Shown here in pieces: positions 39,784 to 48,795 of a DNA stretch of 58,537 nt. A program made the position numbers and the translations under genes. Source of the stretch: a virus; IMG/VR virus record IMGVR_UViG_3300030116_006124, positions 1-58,537 of that record. The stretch is one strand, 5' to 3'. A model generated the notes under the pieces. It ran no database searches. It had not been told where the DNA came from and was given only the letters and a program-made list of their open reading frames with translations. Position 1 is the first letter of the stretch; each line of letters starts with the position of its first letter.

Positions 39784-39834
39784 TAGTTAAATTTTTTTCT
39801 GGTTATCTATTACAATATGTGCATATTATAAAAT

Positions 39835-40029
39835 ATGAATTACAAGAATTTATTTTATTTATTGGGTTTAGCTTTTATAGCTGTGTGTAATATATCATGT
39901 GAAACTACAGATGCAAAAGTTGGCCTTCCTGTTCCTTTTACTGACCCTGCTGTTAGAGTTGCTCTAGATGTTAAAGCTGCAGTTATACCTCCTAAGTTTT
40001 GTATAGGATTAGATATTAAAGAAGATTAA
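39835..40029 (+). CDS. Small lipoprotein
   Basis: The product is 64 aa. LFYLLGLAFIAVCNISC is a lipoprotein signal, with Cys-22 as the acylated residue, leaving a mature chain of about 43 residues. It lies directly before fibre/attachment genes. Small phage lipoproteins next to receptor-binding genes can block the receptor against superinfection (as Llp of T5 does); that role is inferred from position only. Confidence 0.65.
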   Translation: MNYKNLFYLLGLAFIAVCNISCETTDAKVGLPVPFTDPAVRVALDVKAAVIPPKFCIGLDIKED

Positions 40030-40030
40030 C

Positions 40031-40219
40031 ATGCCTACTTTAGGGGATACACCTACTTTAGAGAAACTAACAGGAACAAGTTTATTGTCCTCTGACAGCG
40101 ATTCTGTTACTGTAATAGCTCGTGGAGATATGCTTTCTTTTTTTGATATGTCTACTAGACGAGTTAAATCAATAACGGTTCAGGATCTAGGAGAGGCTTT
40201 AGGGCTTACATTCTCATAA
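40031..40219 (+). CDS. Short virion-attachment module protein
   Basis: The product is 62 aa. MPTLGDTPTLEKL through a short beta-rich body to VQDLGEALGL. The pattern recurs at the N-termini of the 526-aa (MPSLDGVEATPQL) and 196-aa (MPTLDDTTTLQT) proteins, so this may be a free copy of a virion-binding module. It sits 1 bp after the lipoprotein and 3 bp before the fibre gene. Confidence 0.6.
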   Translation: MPTLGDTPTLEKLTGTSLLSSDSDSVTVIARGDMLSFFDMSTRRVKSITVQDLGEALGLTFS

Positions 40220-40222
40220 TAC

Positions 40223-41803
40223 ATGCCATCATTAGACGGAGTTGAAGCAACCCCACAACTAACGGATCTTCAGTTCGGATACGATGATCTTATACCTATA
40301 TATGATGTATCGGAGCGAAAAGCAAAAGCAACCACATTCCGTGATTTACTTGAAGCTCTAGGGTATAAAGGCACTTCAGTTATTGATGCCTTGCGAGTCT
40401 ATAAGGCTAATAATTCAGCTTCTGGTGAACCCCCTATTAACGATCAGTACTTTACACAAACTGATGGTACTGACACAACGAGCACTCTAACATTTAATCC
40501 TAATTGTTGGGCTGCTCGTTTTGATTTAACAGGCACTGCTTGGCATGCACCTAATGCTAACGGTCAGGGAGCACGTAGAGCGCATTTGATTGGCCCAAGA
40601 GCTGTTGTTTTTGCAGAGCATTACTCACCGAATGGCCCGATGACTTTTACTAATGCACAAGGGCAGCGGTTTACTTATTCTTTTGCTACAGGGACGGTTA
40701 ATTCAAACACTGAAAATTTACTTACTTATTCTGAAAGTTTTTTAAGTACTACCCCTTTTGCGAAATGGACTGTAGGAAGTGGAGCATCAACGACTACTCA
40801 ATCAGAGGTGACTGACCCTGAAGATTATGGTCTTTATATCCCTTGGAAGTTAATTGGTGGGGACACCCATGCTTATGGTGTTGTTTATAGAGCCATTTCA
40901 GGATTGAGTACAGGAACGGTTTACAACATATCTTGTCATTTTAAAAAAGGGACAAGTGATTTAATTAGACTTGGTTTGTATGATAATAATACACCTCCTA
41001 ATCTTCAATACCTAGAGATTGCTTTTGACAGTGATGGGGTTCCAAGTACATCAGACAATTCAGACAGTGTAGGGTACATCCAATACACGCCCGTAGGAAC
41101 AAAAGGTTGGTATAGATGTTCTTTTGCAGTCAGTGCATTAAATGTAGACGGTACACAAACATTTGCTATATATCCAGATAGAAGTGCTTCTAGTAAGTTT
41201 GTCTATGCTTCTGGTGCTCAAGTCAGTACAGGATCATCCCTTAAACCATATCAAAAAACAGAAGCATCTGCGGTCACGAGTGGGATAACTTATCAGTCAA
41301 CGCATGATATGTCTACGATTAGCGATGATGCGAAGATTGGGATACTAGACGTAGGGGCATCTAACACAAGCGTCGATACTAGTTTGCGTTTATATGAAAT
41401 AGCAACTTCAGTTCAAGAAGGGGAGTTTTTATTACACACAAGATCTCGCCAAAGTTCAACTACAGATTTTCCAATTAGACAAAGAGTTCACTTTACTCAG
41501 TCTCATAACTCTTATAGCAGAACATCTACCCCAGCATTTATTTCTATGAGGCAACCACCAGCAGCAACAAGTAGTCCATTTCACGCTTATATGGATGACA
41601 CTGGAAATTACGATTCTTCAGATGGTGTATTTACTGTGGATGATAATAATATACCAAAGTTATTAATGGTTAATAAGGAAATTGATTCCGTAGGCGGTAA
41701 TTTTACTAAAGGCCCGTATTATGGTAACCCAAAAATTCGACGAGAGATAGATGCATTTCTCACTGCTTGGGGAACAACAAGAGGTGGGAGAGACCCTTAT
41801 TAA
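40223..41803 (+). CDS. Tail or head fibre protein
   Basis: The product is 526 aa. Residues 1-50 resemble the 62-aa neighbour (attachment module). Residues about 165-350 are a beta-sandwich repeat beginning NLLTYSESF and including VGTKGWYRCSF and ASGAQVSTGSSLKPYQKT; the same pattern occurs twice in the 1,084-aa fibre, and is common in phage tail proteins that bind sugars. It ends in a beta-rich tail. Likely a surface fibre for host recognition. Confidence 0.7.
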   Translation: MPSLDGVEATPQLTDLQFGYDDLIPIYDVSERKAKATTFRDLLEALGYKGTSVIDALRVYKANNSASGEPPINDQYFTQTDGTDTTSTLTFNPNCWAARFDLTGTAWHAPNANGQGARRAHLIGPRAVVFAEHYSPNGPMTFTNAQGQRFTYSFATGTVNSNTENLLTYSESFLSTTPFAKWTVGSGASTTTQSEVTDPEDYGLYIPWKLIGGDTHAYGVVYRAISGLSTGTVYNISCHFKKGTSDLIRLGLYDNNTPPNLQYLEIAFDSDGVPSTSDNSDSVGYIQYTPVGTKGWYRCSFAVSALNVDGTQTFAIYPDRSASSKFVYASGAQVSTGSSLKPYQKTEASAVTSGITYQSTHDMSTISDDAKIGILDVGASNTSVDTSLRLYEIATSVQEGEFLLHTRSRQSSTTDFPIRQRVHFTQSHNSYSRTSTPAFISMRQPPAATSSPFHAYMDDTGNYDSSDGVFTVDDNNIPKLLMVNKEIDSVGGNFTKGPYYGNPKIRREIDAFLTAWGTTRGGRDPY

Positions 41804-41856
41804 AGTAATTTGCTTTTACCAGCACTTAATGTATTTTTATGTAAACATTACATATC

Positions 41857-42195
41857 ATGGCATTAAGATTTAAATTCAAAGCAAGACCAGAAAGCAGAAG
41901 ACCACGTTTCGGTGGTTCAGGAAGCCCTTCTAAAAGAACTAGAGGTGGTTCAATGAATCGTCTTAGAAAGAAAAAAGAAGAAGAAGAAGAAAAAGAGCCT
42001 AAACAAACTCAGAGTTTATCTAGAGGAGCTAAAGCTGCTGCTAGTATAGCTAGTAAGCTAGGGTCTGATGTTATGGGAGCTGTTGAAGATGTCAAAAAAG
42101 AAATGGCTGCTGGAATGAAAAAGGACGATAAAAAGGAAAAAGAAAAAAGAGGCAGCGGTATGGTGTTCCGTATGGGTCAAATGTACAATAAGTAA
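41857..42195 (+). CDS. Small basic protein before the capsid gene
   Basis: The product is 112 aa: basic N-terminus (FKFKARPESRRPRFGG), a Glu/Lys run, then an Ala-rich helix. No family is recognised. Its place directly before the capsid leader suggests a head accessory such as a DNA-binding core protein. Confidence 0.6.
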   Translation: MALRFKFKARPESRRPRFGGSGSPSKRTRGGSMNRLRKKKEEEEEKEPKQTQSLSRGAKAAASIASKLGSDVMGAVEDVKKEMAAGMKKDDKKEKEKRGSGMVFRMGQMYNK

Positions 42196-42449
42196 TTCTC
42201 TTATTGACTTTCCATAAGAATAAATTTACTTTTACCTATCGCATTCAGATAGGTTGCTCTAGCCATTAATTAGTTCAGTCTGCATGTGATCAGAGCTGAG
42301 TCTCTTAGACATAAATCTTGTGGGTTGCTCTAGCCTTTCCCAATTAGTTCTAATTAAGCAAGGTTATACGATATTGAAACTAGATTGCTTCGCCTTCTAA
42401 AGGGGAGTGGTCTGCCTTAACTTATAATTTTATTAACTAATTTAATACA
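42196..42449 (+). promoter_or_regulatory. Structured leader of the capsid gene
   Basis: This 254-bp gene-free leader begins with TTGACTTTCCATAAG (near 42204; compare TTGACTTTTCATATA at 9185), a possible promoter. ACCTATC (42234-42240) pairs with GATAGGT (42248-42254). GGTTGCTCTAGCC occurs twice, at 42252 and 42323, each followed by AATTAGTT. AAGCAA and TTGCTT near 42357 and 42385 also pair. It lacks a Shine-Dalgarno; the ATG follows TAATTTAATACA. It probably controls high-level capsid expression. Confidence 0.5.
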
Positions 42450-43775
42450 ATGGGACATACATTTAACCCTGTTACCGACGGTACTGTCGCCATCGAGACT
42501 GTTCTCGCTGAAGAGGCTAACCGCATTGGTGCAGACATACATAGACAAACTATCCATACAAGTCCTTGGATGGATCTTATTAGACAAACAACATTCCCAG
42601 ATCAGTCTGGTGGATTCTTAACAACTCTAGTTTACGACAGAGCCATTCCAGTATCTGCAGCAGGAGGCAGCACTGGAACACCTACTGCAGGTCAAGTCGG
42701 AGCCGACTGGACTAACGTAGCTGCCTCTGAAGGTAGCGGAACTTTAGGTACATCAACTCTCGATCAGCCATTACCAAACGGTGATACAATGGCTACTGAA
42801 GTTGGGCCTAATGTCGTTGCAGGTACATCATTTGTACATTTCGGTAAAAAGCTCAAGCAGTACCAGCTTGCAAGAGCTGCCATTGAGTCACCACGCATAT
42901 CTCTAAATGACATGCGTTTTGCTGCTCACCGTGGAGAACAACTTCGTGCGATCATGGATCTTCTTACTGAAGCTACCCGCTACACTTGGGAGAACCGTTA
43001 TCGTGATGAGTATGCTCGTCTCTCTGACGGATATGTTGGATGTAAGACTACTGGAACCGCTCTCGACGGGCAAGACGGAACCTTTGAAGGGGACGGCATC
43101 GATCAAGTGCTTGACCTTAGTGCTGCAGGAGTTGCTGGCATTCCTGATGCTAACATTTCAAATGCAATTCTTGATAAGTGTTACTTCAACTTGATTCGTA
43201 GAGGTGCAGGTACTAATGCTTACGGCCGTGAGAATGGCCGTCCAGTTTTTGGACTTGTCATTTCATCTGAGGCATCTTATCAGCTTCAGACTGAAGCAGG
43301 TTTCCGTGATGATGTTCGTTACAATAATGCAGCAGTAAGTGATCTTATTGCTCCATTAGGAATCGAGAAATCTTTCAGAGGTTTCTATCACTTAGTTGAC
43401 GATCTTGCTCCAAGGTTCTCTTTGGCAAGTACTGATCAGTTTACACGAATAGCTCCTTACACAGTATCGAGTGGCGTATCTACTTATAACAGTGCTTACG
43501 ATTCTGCTTCTTACGAGGCTGCATTTATTTTGCATCCTGACGTAATGGAGTCTCAGATTCCACAGCCGTTAAGCTCAGTTGGTAGTGGCGTTACATTCAA
43601 CGCAAACGACTACAAAGGTGAGTTCAAGTGGTTGAACATCCCTGATGCTGTCATTAACCCTGACAGTGAGACTGGATTCTTCAGAGGTATCCTTGCATCT
43701 GCTTCTAAGCCGATCAAGACAGACTTCGGATTTATGATTCTATTCAAGAGGGACTCAAGCACACCTGCTGCTTAA
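42450..43775 (+). CDS. Major capsid protein
   Basis: The product is 441 aa, of mixed alpha/beta composition without low complexity. It follows portal and scaffold in order, has its own long leader, and is closed by a strong terminator at 43783, all signs of the most highly made virion protein. Codons here are the most regular of the window. Sequence features include an N-terminal helical arm and the central helix YTWENRYRDEYARL. The HK97 fold is assumed, not demonstrated. Confidence 0.75.
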   Translation: MGHTFNPVTDGTVAIETVLAEEANRIGADIHRQTIHTSPWMDLIRQTTFPDQSGGFLTTLVYDRAIPVSAAGGSTGTPTAGQVGADWTNVAASEGSGTLGTSTLDQPLPNGDTMATEVGPNVVAGTSFVHFGKKLKQYQLARAAIESPRISLNDMRFAAHRGEQLRAIMDLLTEATRYTWENRYRDEYARLSDGYVGCKTTGTALDGQDGTFEGDGIDQVLDLSAAGVAGIPDANISNAILDKCYFNLIRRGAGTNAYGRENGRPVFGLVISSEASYQLQTEAGFRDDVRYNNAAVSDLIAPLGIEKSFRGFYHLVDDLAPRFSLASTDQFTRIAPYTVSSGVSTYNSAYDSASYEAAFILHPDVMESQIPQPLSSVGSGVTFNANDYKGEFKWLNIPDAVINPDSETGFFRGILASASKPIKTDFGFMILFKRDSSTPAA

Positions 43776-43782
43776 TTCTAAA

Positions 43783-43810
43783 GTGGGGTTCCTATAAAAG
43801 GGAACCCCAC
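43783..43810 (+). terminator. Terminator after the capsid gene
   Basis: GTGGGGTTCC (43783-43792) pairs perfectly with GGAACCCCAC (43801-43810), loop of 8 nt, followed by ATAATATTAATT. A very stable stem 8 bp after the capsid stop; it would end or stabilise the capsid mRNA. Confidence 0.8.
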
Positions 43811-43838
43811 ATAATATTAATTCTAACTATTAAAAATT

Positions 43839-44429
43839 ATGCCAACTTTAGATGATACAACAACTCTACAAACTAATTCTGCTGTTGCGGGAAACGATGC
43901 CCTCCTTATATCCAACAAAGATTCTGGTGGGAGTAGTTTAATCCAACAAGTACCAGCAGCTCTTATCAGAGAAGGTTTTTCTCATGCGTTTTTGTTTAAC
44001 TTTGATAATGCTACATTAGCTGCTGACGCTACCGAAAATGCTATTACCTTTGATGTATATACATTTGTAGCAGGGGATAAAATCAACCTAGTTCGGTTAG
44101 TAACTACTAAAGCCTTTACTGGAGATGACGGTGCTGGTGGCTCTTTATCTGGATGTGTAGTAGCTGTAGGCTCTCAAAGTGCTGATCCAGATGGTTTTAT
44201 AACAAATACTGACGTAAGATCAGTAGGTTTTGTTGACAACACTGGTGCTCTGATTGATGGCGAAGCTGATGTAATCGGAGGGTATAATATCCCAACCGCT
44301 GGTCATACTTTAAGAGTCACATTCAACCCTGCGGGAGTTAACAACAATGAACTCACAGCAGGTCAATTTGTTGTTTTAGCTAACATTGTTAATGCCGCTA
44401 ATTATGCTGATTGTGTTCCTGCTCAATAG
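43839..44429 (+). CDS. Probable capsid decoration or head-fibre protein
   Basis: The product is 196 aa. The first 35 residues (MPTLDDTTTLQTNSAV) resemble the attachment module of the 40031 and 40223 proteins. The rest is a beta-rich domain ending VTFNPAGVNNNELTAGQFVV. It lies alone between two strong terminators right after the capsid gene, which suggests high expression and a role on the capsid surface. Confidence 0.6.
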   Translation: MPTLDDTTTLQTNSAVAGNDALLISNKDSGGSSLIQQVPAALIREGFSHAFLFNFDNATLAADATENAITFDVYTFVAGDKINLVRLVTTKAFTGDDGAGGSLSGCVVAVGSQSADPDGFITNTDVRSVGFVDNTGALIDGEADVIGGYNIPTAGHTLRVTFNPAGVNNNELTAGQFVVLANIVNAANYADCVPAQ

Positions 44430-44458
44430 AGAGTAATACCATACCAAATCACAATAAT

Positions 44459-44491
44459 CCCCGATCCTCTTGCAAAAGGAGGGGATCGGGG
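44459..44491 (+). terminator. Terminator
   Basis: CCCCGATCC (44459-44467) pairs with GGATCGGGG (44483-44491), followed by TTATTTATTT. A classic Rho-independent terminator 30 bp after the 196-aa gene. Confidence 0.85.
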
Positions 44492-44526
44492 TTATTTATT
44501 TATACATATATAAACAAAATAAATTT

Positions 44527-44889
44527 ATGGAAAAAGTAGAAAAAAACGAAATGGAAGATGAAATGGAAGATGAAATGGAAGCAGGGGATGACTCTTTTGT
44601 TATTGCCATTGAAAAAGCTATGATGGAACCGTCTGAAGAACCATCTGAAGAACCATCTGAAGAACCATCTGAAGAACCATCTGAAGAACCATCTGAAGAA
44701 CCGATGAAAGGTAGTGATGATATGGCAATGTCATTGTTCATGGAGCTTTTTGGAGAAGAGTTCAATGCTGAAGATGAAGAACATCAAGAGCAAATGGAAA
44801 TGCTAATGATGTTTATAAAAGAAAATCCAGACTCATCACCCGCACAACTAATCACAAAGTTCATGCGTGAGAACGTAGAAGACTCTTAA
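44527..44889 (+). CDS. Acidic protein with (Glu-Glu-Pro-Ser) tandem repeats
   Basis: The product is 120 aa from ATG 44527; an upstream ATG at 44470 lies within the terminator. Residues 35-60 are six near-perfect PSEE units encoded by a 12-bp repeat (44628-44703). The C-terminal 55 residues form an acidic helical domain. The repeat is in frame and can change in number without breaking the gene. Probably a small virion or assembly protein. Confidence 0.65.
   Translation: MEKVEKNEMEDEMEDEMEAGDDSFVIAIEKAMMEPSEEPSEEPSEEPSEEPSEEPSEEPMKGSDDMAMSLFMELFGEEFNAEDEEHQEQMEMLMMFIKENPDSSPAQLITKFMRENVEDS
44628..44703 (+). repeat. 12-bp in-frame tandem repeat
   Basis: About six units of CCATCTGAAGAA encode Pro-Ser-Glu-Glu in the 120-aa acidic protein. 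The unit copies are nearly identical at DNA level, so expansion or loss by slippage is likely recent. Confidence 0.85.
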
Positions 44890-44897
44890 TAAACATT

Positions 44898-45458
44898 ATG
44901 GCTCAATCATTATCAGGAATCAATATCCGCACCAGCATTATAGCAACAATGGCTGGTCAAGGTACTAATGTGCAAAATGATATACGAATAGGTAGGACAC
45001 TAAGTGTAAACCCTACTAGTTCTGAAGCAGATATTGTATATTCTGTAAAGTTCACATCAACGGCTGCTTCTGATCAAATAAGTTGGGATCTCGACCTACA
45101 TAAATTTTCTGCTGCTGGTGGTGATTCTCCTTCGGCTTTAGATAGAACAGGGCATACTTTTACTGGTTTCGCCTCTAATGGTGGGACACCATCATCTCCA
45201 ACAGACGCAGTGGGAGATATTATTCCAGCAGCATCTAAGATTGTAGCTATGCATTATGAGACAGATTCCACAAATACTGGGGATATAGTAATTGCATCAA
45301 CAGATAATAAGTTTGGTGATATTACTTTAGGTAGTGGAAATAGTCTTACAAGGTCAGCCTTACTTATCCCAAGAGCAGATCCTACAGATGTTAACATAAC
45401 TATAACATTCGCAGCTAGTGGCGATGACCTAACAGTTGTAGTTTTAGCAAAAGACTAA
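44898..45458 (+). CDS. Probable virion protein
   Basis: The product is 186 aa, beta-rich and Ser/Thr-rich, with no low complexity (YSVKFTSTAASDQISWDLDL). It starts the tail-gene run and ends 1 bp before the next gene. I do not recognise the family; composition suits an outer virion or tail component. Confidence 0.6.
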   Translation: MAQSLSGINIRTSIIATMAGQGTNVQNDIRIGRTLSVNPTSSEADIVYSVKFTSTAASDQISWDLDLHKFSAAGGDSPSALDRTGHTFTGFASNGGTPSSPTDAVGDIIPAASKIVAMHYETDSTNTGDIVIASTDNKFGDITLGSGNSLTRSALLIPRADPTDVNITITFAASGDDLTVVVLAKD

Positions 45459-45459
45459 T

Positions 45460-46899
45460 ATGGCTAGAGTTACGTCGCCATCCAGAAGGCAACGGATTAT
45501 TGAGTTTACTACTCCTAAAGTAGCAGACTTAGTAGTTATTGAAACTAAAGATGCTAGCAAAAGTGTAAAGTCGGCTGCTACCGCTGATGACACACCATAC
45601 GGAACCCCACATCCCGATACTACAAATTTCCCTAGCCATAAGTTAGCTTTAATAAAAAGTGCTAACGACCAGAATGGGCAGTATCAATTATGGTACTATG
45701 TTGTAAATCGTGACAATCAAGATCAGTATAACTGGGAGTTCCAAGCTGCTGGAGCTTCAAGCACTCGATACGATTCTGTTACACGAACTTACGTAATCCT
45801 CCGCAGTTCTTATGACGAAAGTAGTCCTGCTTTGAATTCGGCTATGCCGACCACTACTAGTGACCCGTTTTCTGGTAGTGATGGTTATATACTCTTTGAG
45901 AAAAAACAGGTAAGATCGGGCAACGAAGTTTTAGATTCTTTGTATGTAGTAGAGCAAAGAGTTTTTGTAAAAAAAGTACCTATCCGTAATGTATATGTAG
46001 ATAGAACTTTTTCATTTGATACAACTGCTAGTGGAGCTGATTCTAACCCCTCTTTAGGAGCGTTAGTAGATAAGGAAACTATATTCTTCCATTCTGAAAA
46101 CATACAAGCTACGAAAACATTTAGTACTTCAGGAGATACTCTTGTTGACACTGGTACGACTACTGCGAATTCTTTTAAAGCGGGAAACCTAACATATGCT
46201 ACAGGACACTCAGATCTTGGAGGCTCACCTTCGGGGAATTCTAATTTTTGGGGTACTGATAAGTTAGGTATAAAAAGGGAAGGAAAGCAAATATCAGATA
46301 ACTGGTATGTTTTAAGTGAGAAACAAGTAGTCCCTTCAGTAGTCACATCAGGAGCTTCTGCGGGATTATCAGTTATCGCTAAGTACGAAACCCAAGAAAG
46401 ATATGTTTGGCCTCCCGTACTTAATGGTGTATCTGGTTTAGGAGATGGAGACGATGCACAGAACGGAGGTATCGTTGGGTATACGTGGAAGTTAAAAGAC
46501 GGGGGAGGAGAGTCTGTTGTTATTCCTGTTTATAAAAGAAACAGATACGATGGCCCTACTAAAACTCAGTATGAGATTACTTGGTCAAAAACAAAACAGA
46601 CACTAACTTCAATAAACCCAATGCATCCTTTACCTGTTGTTTTTTCAACTCCTTTAGCAAAACTACAAGTACAGCCTACTCTACATAACGCTATTGATAT
46701 AGGCATAACAACAGGCACAGGACATCCTAAATATAAGTTCGCAGCGTCTAGATTTTCATATCCAGCAACTAATTATGTTGACTGGCCTTCTGAAATAGTT
46801 GTTTCAGATACTCAAGAACCAAATAGAGGAGGTTATGTAAGAATTAAGAAAACGATATTTCCCCCAAATATTCAGCCTTTTACTGGTACTTATGCGTAA
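45460..46899 (+). CDS. Probable tail protein
   Basis: The product is 479 aa, beta-rich, with aromatic residues throughout (VYVDRTFSFDTT, YVWPPVLNGVSG). It lies two bases before the 387-aa gene in the tail cluster. Proteins of this kind are frequent in marine short-tailed phages but have no assigned role. Tail-nozzle or hub function is possible. Confidence 0.6.
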   Translation: MARVTSPSRRQRIIEFTTPKVADLVVIETKDASKSVKSAATADDTPYGTPHPDTTNFPSHKLALIKSANDQNGQYQLWYYVVNRDNQDQYNWEFQAAGASSTRYDSVTRTYVILRSSYDESSPALNSAMPTTTSDPFSGSDGYILFEKKQVRSGNEVLDSLYVVEQRVFVKKVPIRNVYVDRTFSFDTTASGADSNPSLGALVDKETIFFHSENIQATKTFSTSGDTLVDTGTTTANSFKAGNLTYATGHSDLGGSPSGNSNFWGTDKLGIKREGKQISDNWYVLSEKQVVPSVVTSGASAGLSVIAKYETQERYVWPPVLNGVSGLGDGDDAQNGGIVGYTWKLKDGGGESVVIPVYKRNRYDGPTKTQYEITWSKTKQTLTSINPMHPLPVVFSTPLAKLQVQPTLHNAIDIGITTGTGHPKYKFAASRFSYPATNYVDWPSEIVVSDTQEPNRGGYVRIKKTIFPPNIQPFTGTYA

Positions 46900-46901
46900 A
46901 G

Positions 46902-48065
46902 ATGTCCGAAGAATTTTATAATAATGAAGTTTCAATAGACACTACAGGAGTAGGGAATGTTGAGTCATGGTCTGATGATTTTGATGCAGACAATTTTGGG
47001 GTTATAGATAATAATTATTACGGCACTGATGAACTCGTAACTAACCCAACAGATCTTTTTGAAGGTAAAAAACATCCTTTCCAATTAGAGGTTTTAGAGC
47101 AAGATGAACGAACACAGTTCGTATGTTATTATGGGGTTTTATATTTTAGCATAGCAGCTATTCAAGTTGAAGGTTTTGATGTCGGAGGAACTACACGGTT
47201 TGGTATAAAAGGTCAAAGTCCATTACCTAGTTTTGGAAACATAACACCAGCTAGTTTTATAGGAGAAAAAGGAGAAAATAGAAAGTTTTCTATATTATCT
47301 AATAAAGGAAAATATGGAACTGTATATCTTAAATTTTATCTTGATGCAGCCAACCACACAATTAGTGAATGCACATTAAGTTTTATACCGCAAGAAGATG
47401 AGATTCCAGAGGAAGAACCTTGTGGTAAATTAGAAAAAGTTAATAATAAACTTCTTAGAGAAGCTCCTAATAGGGGTAGATATCATATTAAAATAGGATC
47501 ATTTAATGAAACAGCTAATGGAGAAACTTCAATTACTCAAAGCATAGAAGATCATCTTTACTATGCCACCACGATTATTGATGGGTCAGAAGCACCAAGC
47601 AGTTCTGATGGGGCTACATACTCCTTAACGACTACGGCCACTGATGATAACCCTGCAGGTACTTTTGAAGCTCCCCGTCAAAGCACTGGAAACAATAACT
47701 TACCTACAGCTACCAATAACCCTAACTTTATACCATCAGGGGAAAGTAATAAAAATGCACAACCTAATCAACCAAACCCTGAAGTCCCAATATTTGATGG
47801 AGAGCCTTCCATAATAGAAGAAATAGATGAACCTTCTTTTATACCACCAATAGACAATGAGTTTGGCGAAGAGCCTTCTATAATAGAAACACCAGAGCAC
47901 ACAGGAGGATTTTTTGGGGGTTTTGGAGCTGCGGGCAGTAGTGCTCCATCCAACGGTACGGGGTATATAGACACAGGCAGCATATCGTCAATTAGTAGCA
48001 TTTTAGCTCTTCAAGAGAACTCTCCTCAAGGAAGTGGTGGTGGAATCTCTTCTACTTCAACATAG
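46902..48065 (+). CDS. Virion protein with low-complexity C-terminus
   Basis: The product is 387 aa. The first 230 residues are an ordered beta-rich domain (HPFQLEVLEQDERTQFVCY). The C-terminal 140 residues are Pro/Asn/Ser/Glu-rich with repeats of EPSII and EPSFI, then Gly/Ser. It runs directly into the GTG of the glycosyltransferase gene. A flexible surface appendage or hinge is plausible. Confidence 0.6.
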   Translation: MSEEFYNNEVSIDTTGVGNVESWSDDFDADNFGVIDNNYYGTDELVTNPTDLFEGKKHPFQLEVLEQDERTQFVCYYGVLYFSIAAIQVEGFDVGGTTRFGIKGQSPLPSFGNITPASFIGEKGENRKFSILSNKGKYGTVYLKFYLDAANHTISECTLSFIPQEDEIPEEEPCGKLEKVNNKLLREAPNRGRYHIKIGSFNETANGETSITQSIEDHLYYATTIIDGSEAPSSSDGATYSLTTTATDDNPAGTFEAPRQSTGNNNLPTATNNPNFIPSGESNKNAQPNQPNPEVPIFDGEPSIIEEIDEPSFIPPIDNEFGEEPSIIETPEHTGGFFGGFGAAGSSAPSNGTGYIDTGSISSISSILALQENSPQGSGGGISSTST

Positions 48066-48755
48066 GTGGCTTACAACGGGTACAAACAGCTTACTGACTG
48101 GTTCGACAGGATTTATGTAATAAATAGACCTGATAGAGAACAAAGACTCAAAAGTTTCTTAAACGATATAGAAGAAAGTAATTTAGCAGACCCAGAGGAT
48201 ATTGTAGTTTACCCTGCTATTATGGGAAATAGAACCTCCTTCCCAAGTTATTTTCAGGCAGGAGCTGGCGCATGGGGGTGTTTGAGGTCTCACATAAGGA
48301 TTATCGAAGACGTTATAATGGAGCAGAACATCTTAAATAAAACCATTGGATCAATTCTAATACTTGAAGATGACGCTGAATTTATACCTGAAGCATTACC
48401 TATGTTAAATGCTTTTATGCATAATGTACCTACTAATTGGGATCAAATATACTTAGGTGGACAGCATAGGAGAGAGCCAGAACATATAGGTATTCAGAGA
48501 GTTATGAGAGCTATGTCAGTAAATAGGACTCACGCCTACGCTTTAAAACGTAAAATATATAAAAAAGTGTATGTTCACCTCAACCACGCTCCTGATTATA
48601 TGGGTAGACAGAATCATCATGTAGATCATCAATACGAAGTAGCCCATAGACGTAAAGACTGGAACGTATATTGCCCTGCGACATGGTTAGCAGCACAGAA
48701 AGAAGGACATAGTGATATTTGTGATCAAGATTTAGGGCATCGGATATGGGAATAG
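48066..48755 (+). CDS. Glycosyltransferase family 25-like protein
   Basis: The product is 229 aa from a GTG next to the previous TAG. Family 25 hallmarks appear in order: FDRIYVINRPDREQRLKSFL (13-32), AWGCLRSHIRIIED (69-82) and ILILEDDAEF (acidic metal-binding E101, D102, D103). Such enzymes transfer sugars to lipopolysaccharide or, in large viruses, to collagen-like proteins. Set inside the tail cluster it may glycosylate a virion protein or alter host surface sugars. Confidence 0.8.
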   Translation: MAYNGYKQLTDWFDRIYVINRPDREQRLKSFLNDIEESNLADPEDIVVYPAIMGNRTSFPSYFQAGAGAWGCLRSHIRIIEDVIMEQNILNKTIGSILILEDDAEFIPEALPMLNAFMHNVPTNWDQIYLGGQHRREPEHIGIQRVMRAMSVNRTHAYALKRKIYKKVYVHLNHAPDYMGRQNHHVDHQYEVAHRRKDWNVYCPATWLAAQKEGHSDICDQDLGHRIWE

Positions 48756-48795
48756 TCAATAGTTGAAATCCCTGTTATTTCTTTTATATTAAAAC

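Noticed and set aside
44496-44765. 89-aa minus-strand SDGS-repeat ORF
   Set aside because: Reverse reading of the 12-bp repeat; overlaps the terminator and lacks a plausible leader.
45885-46346. 153-aa minus-strand ORF
   Set aside because: Opposite to the 479-aa tail gene, which has normal composition and tight spacing to its neighbours.
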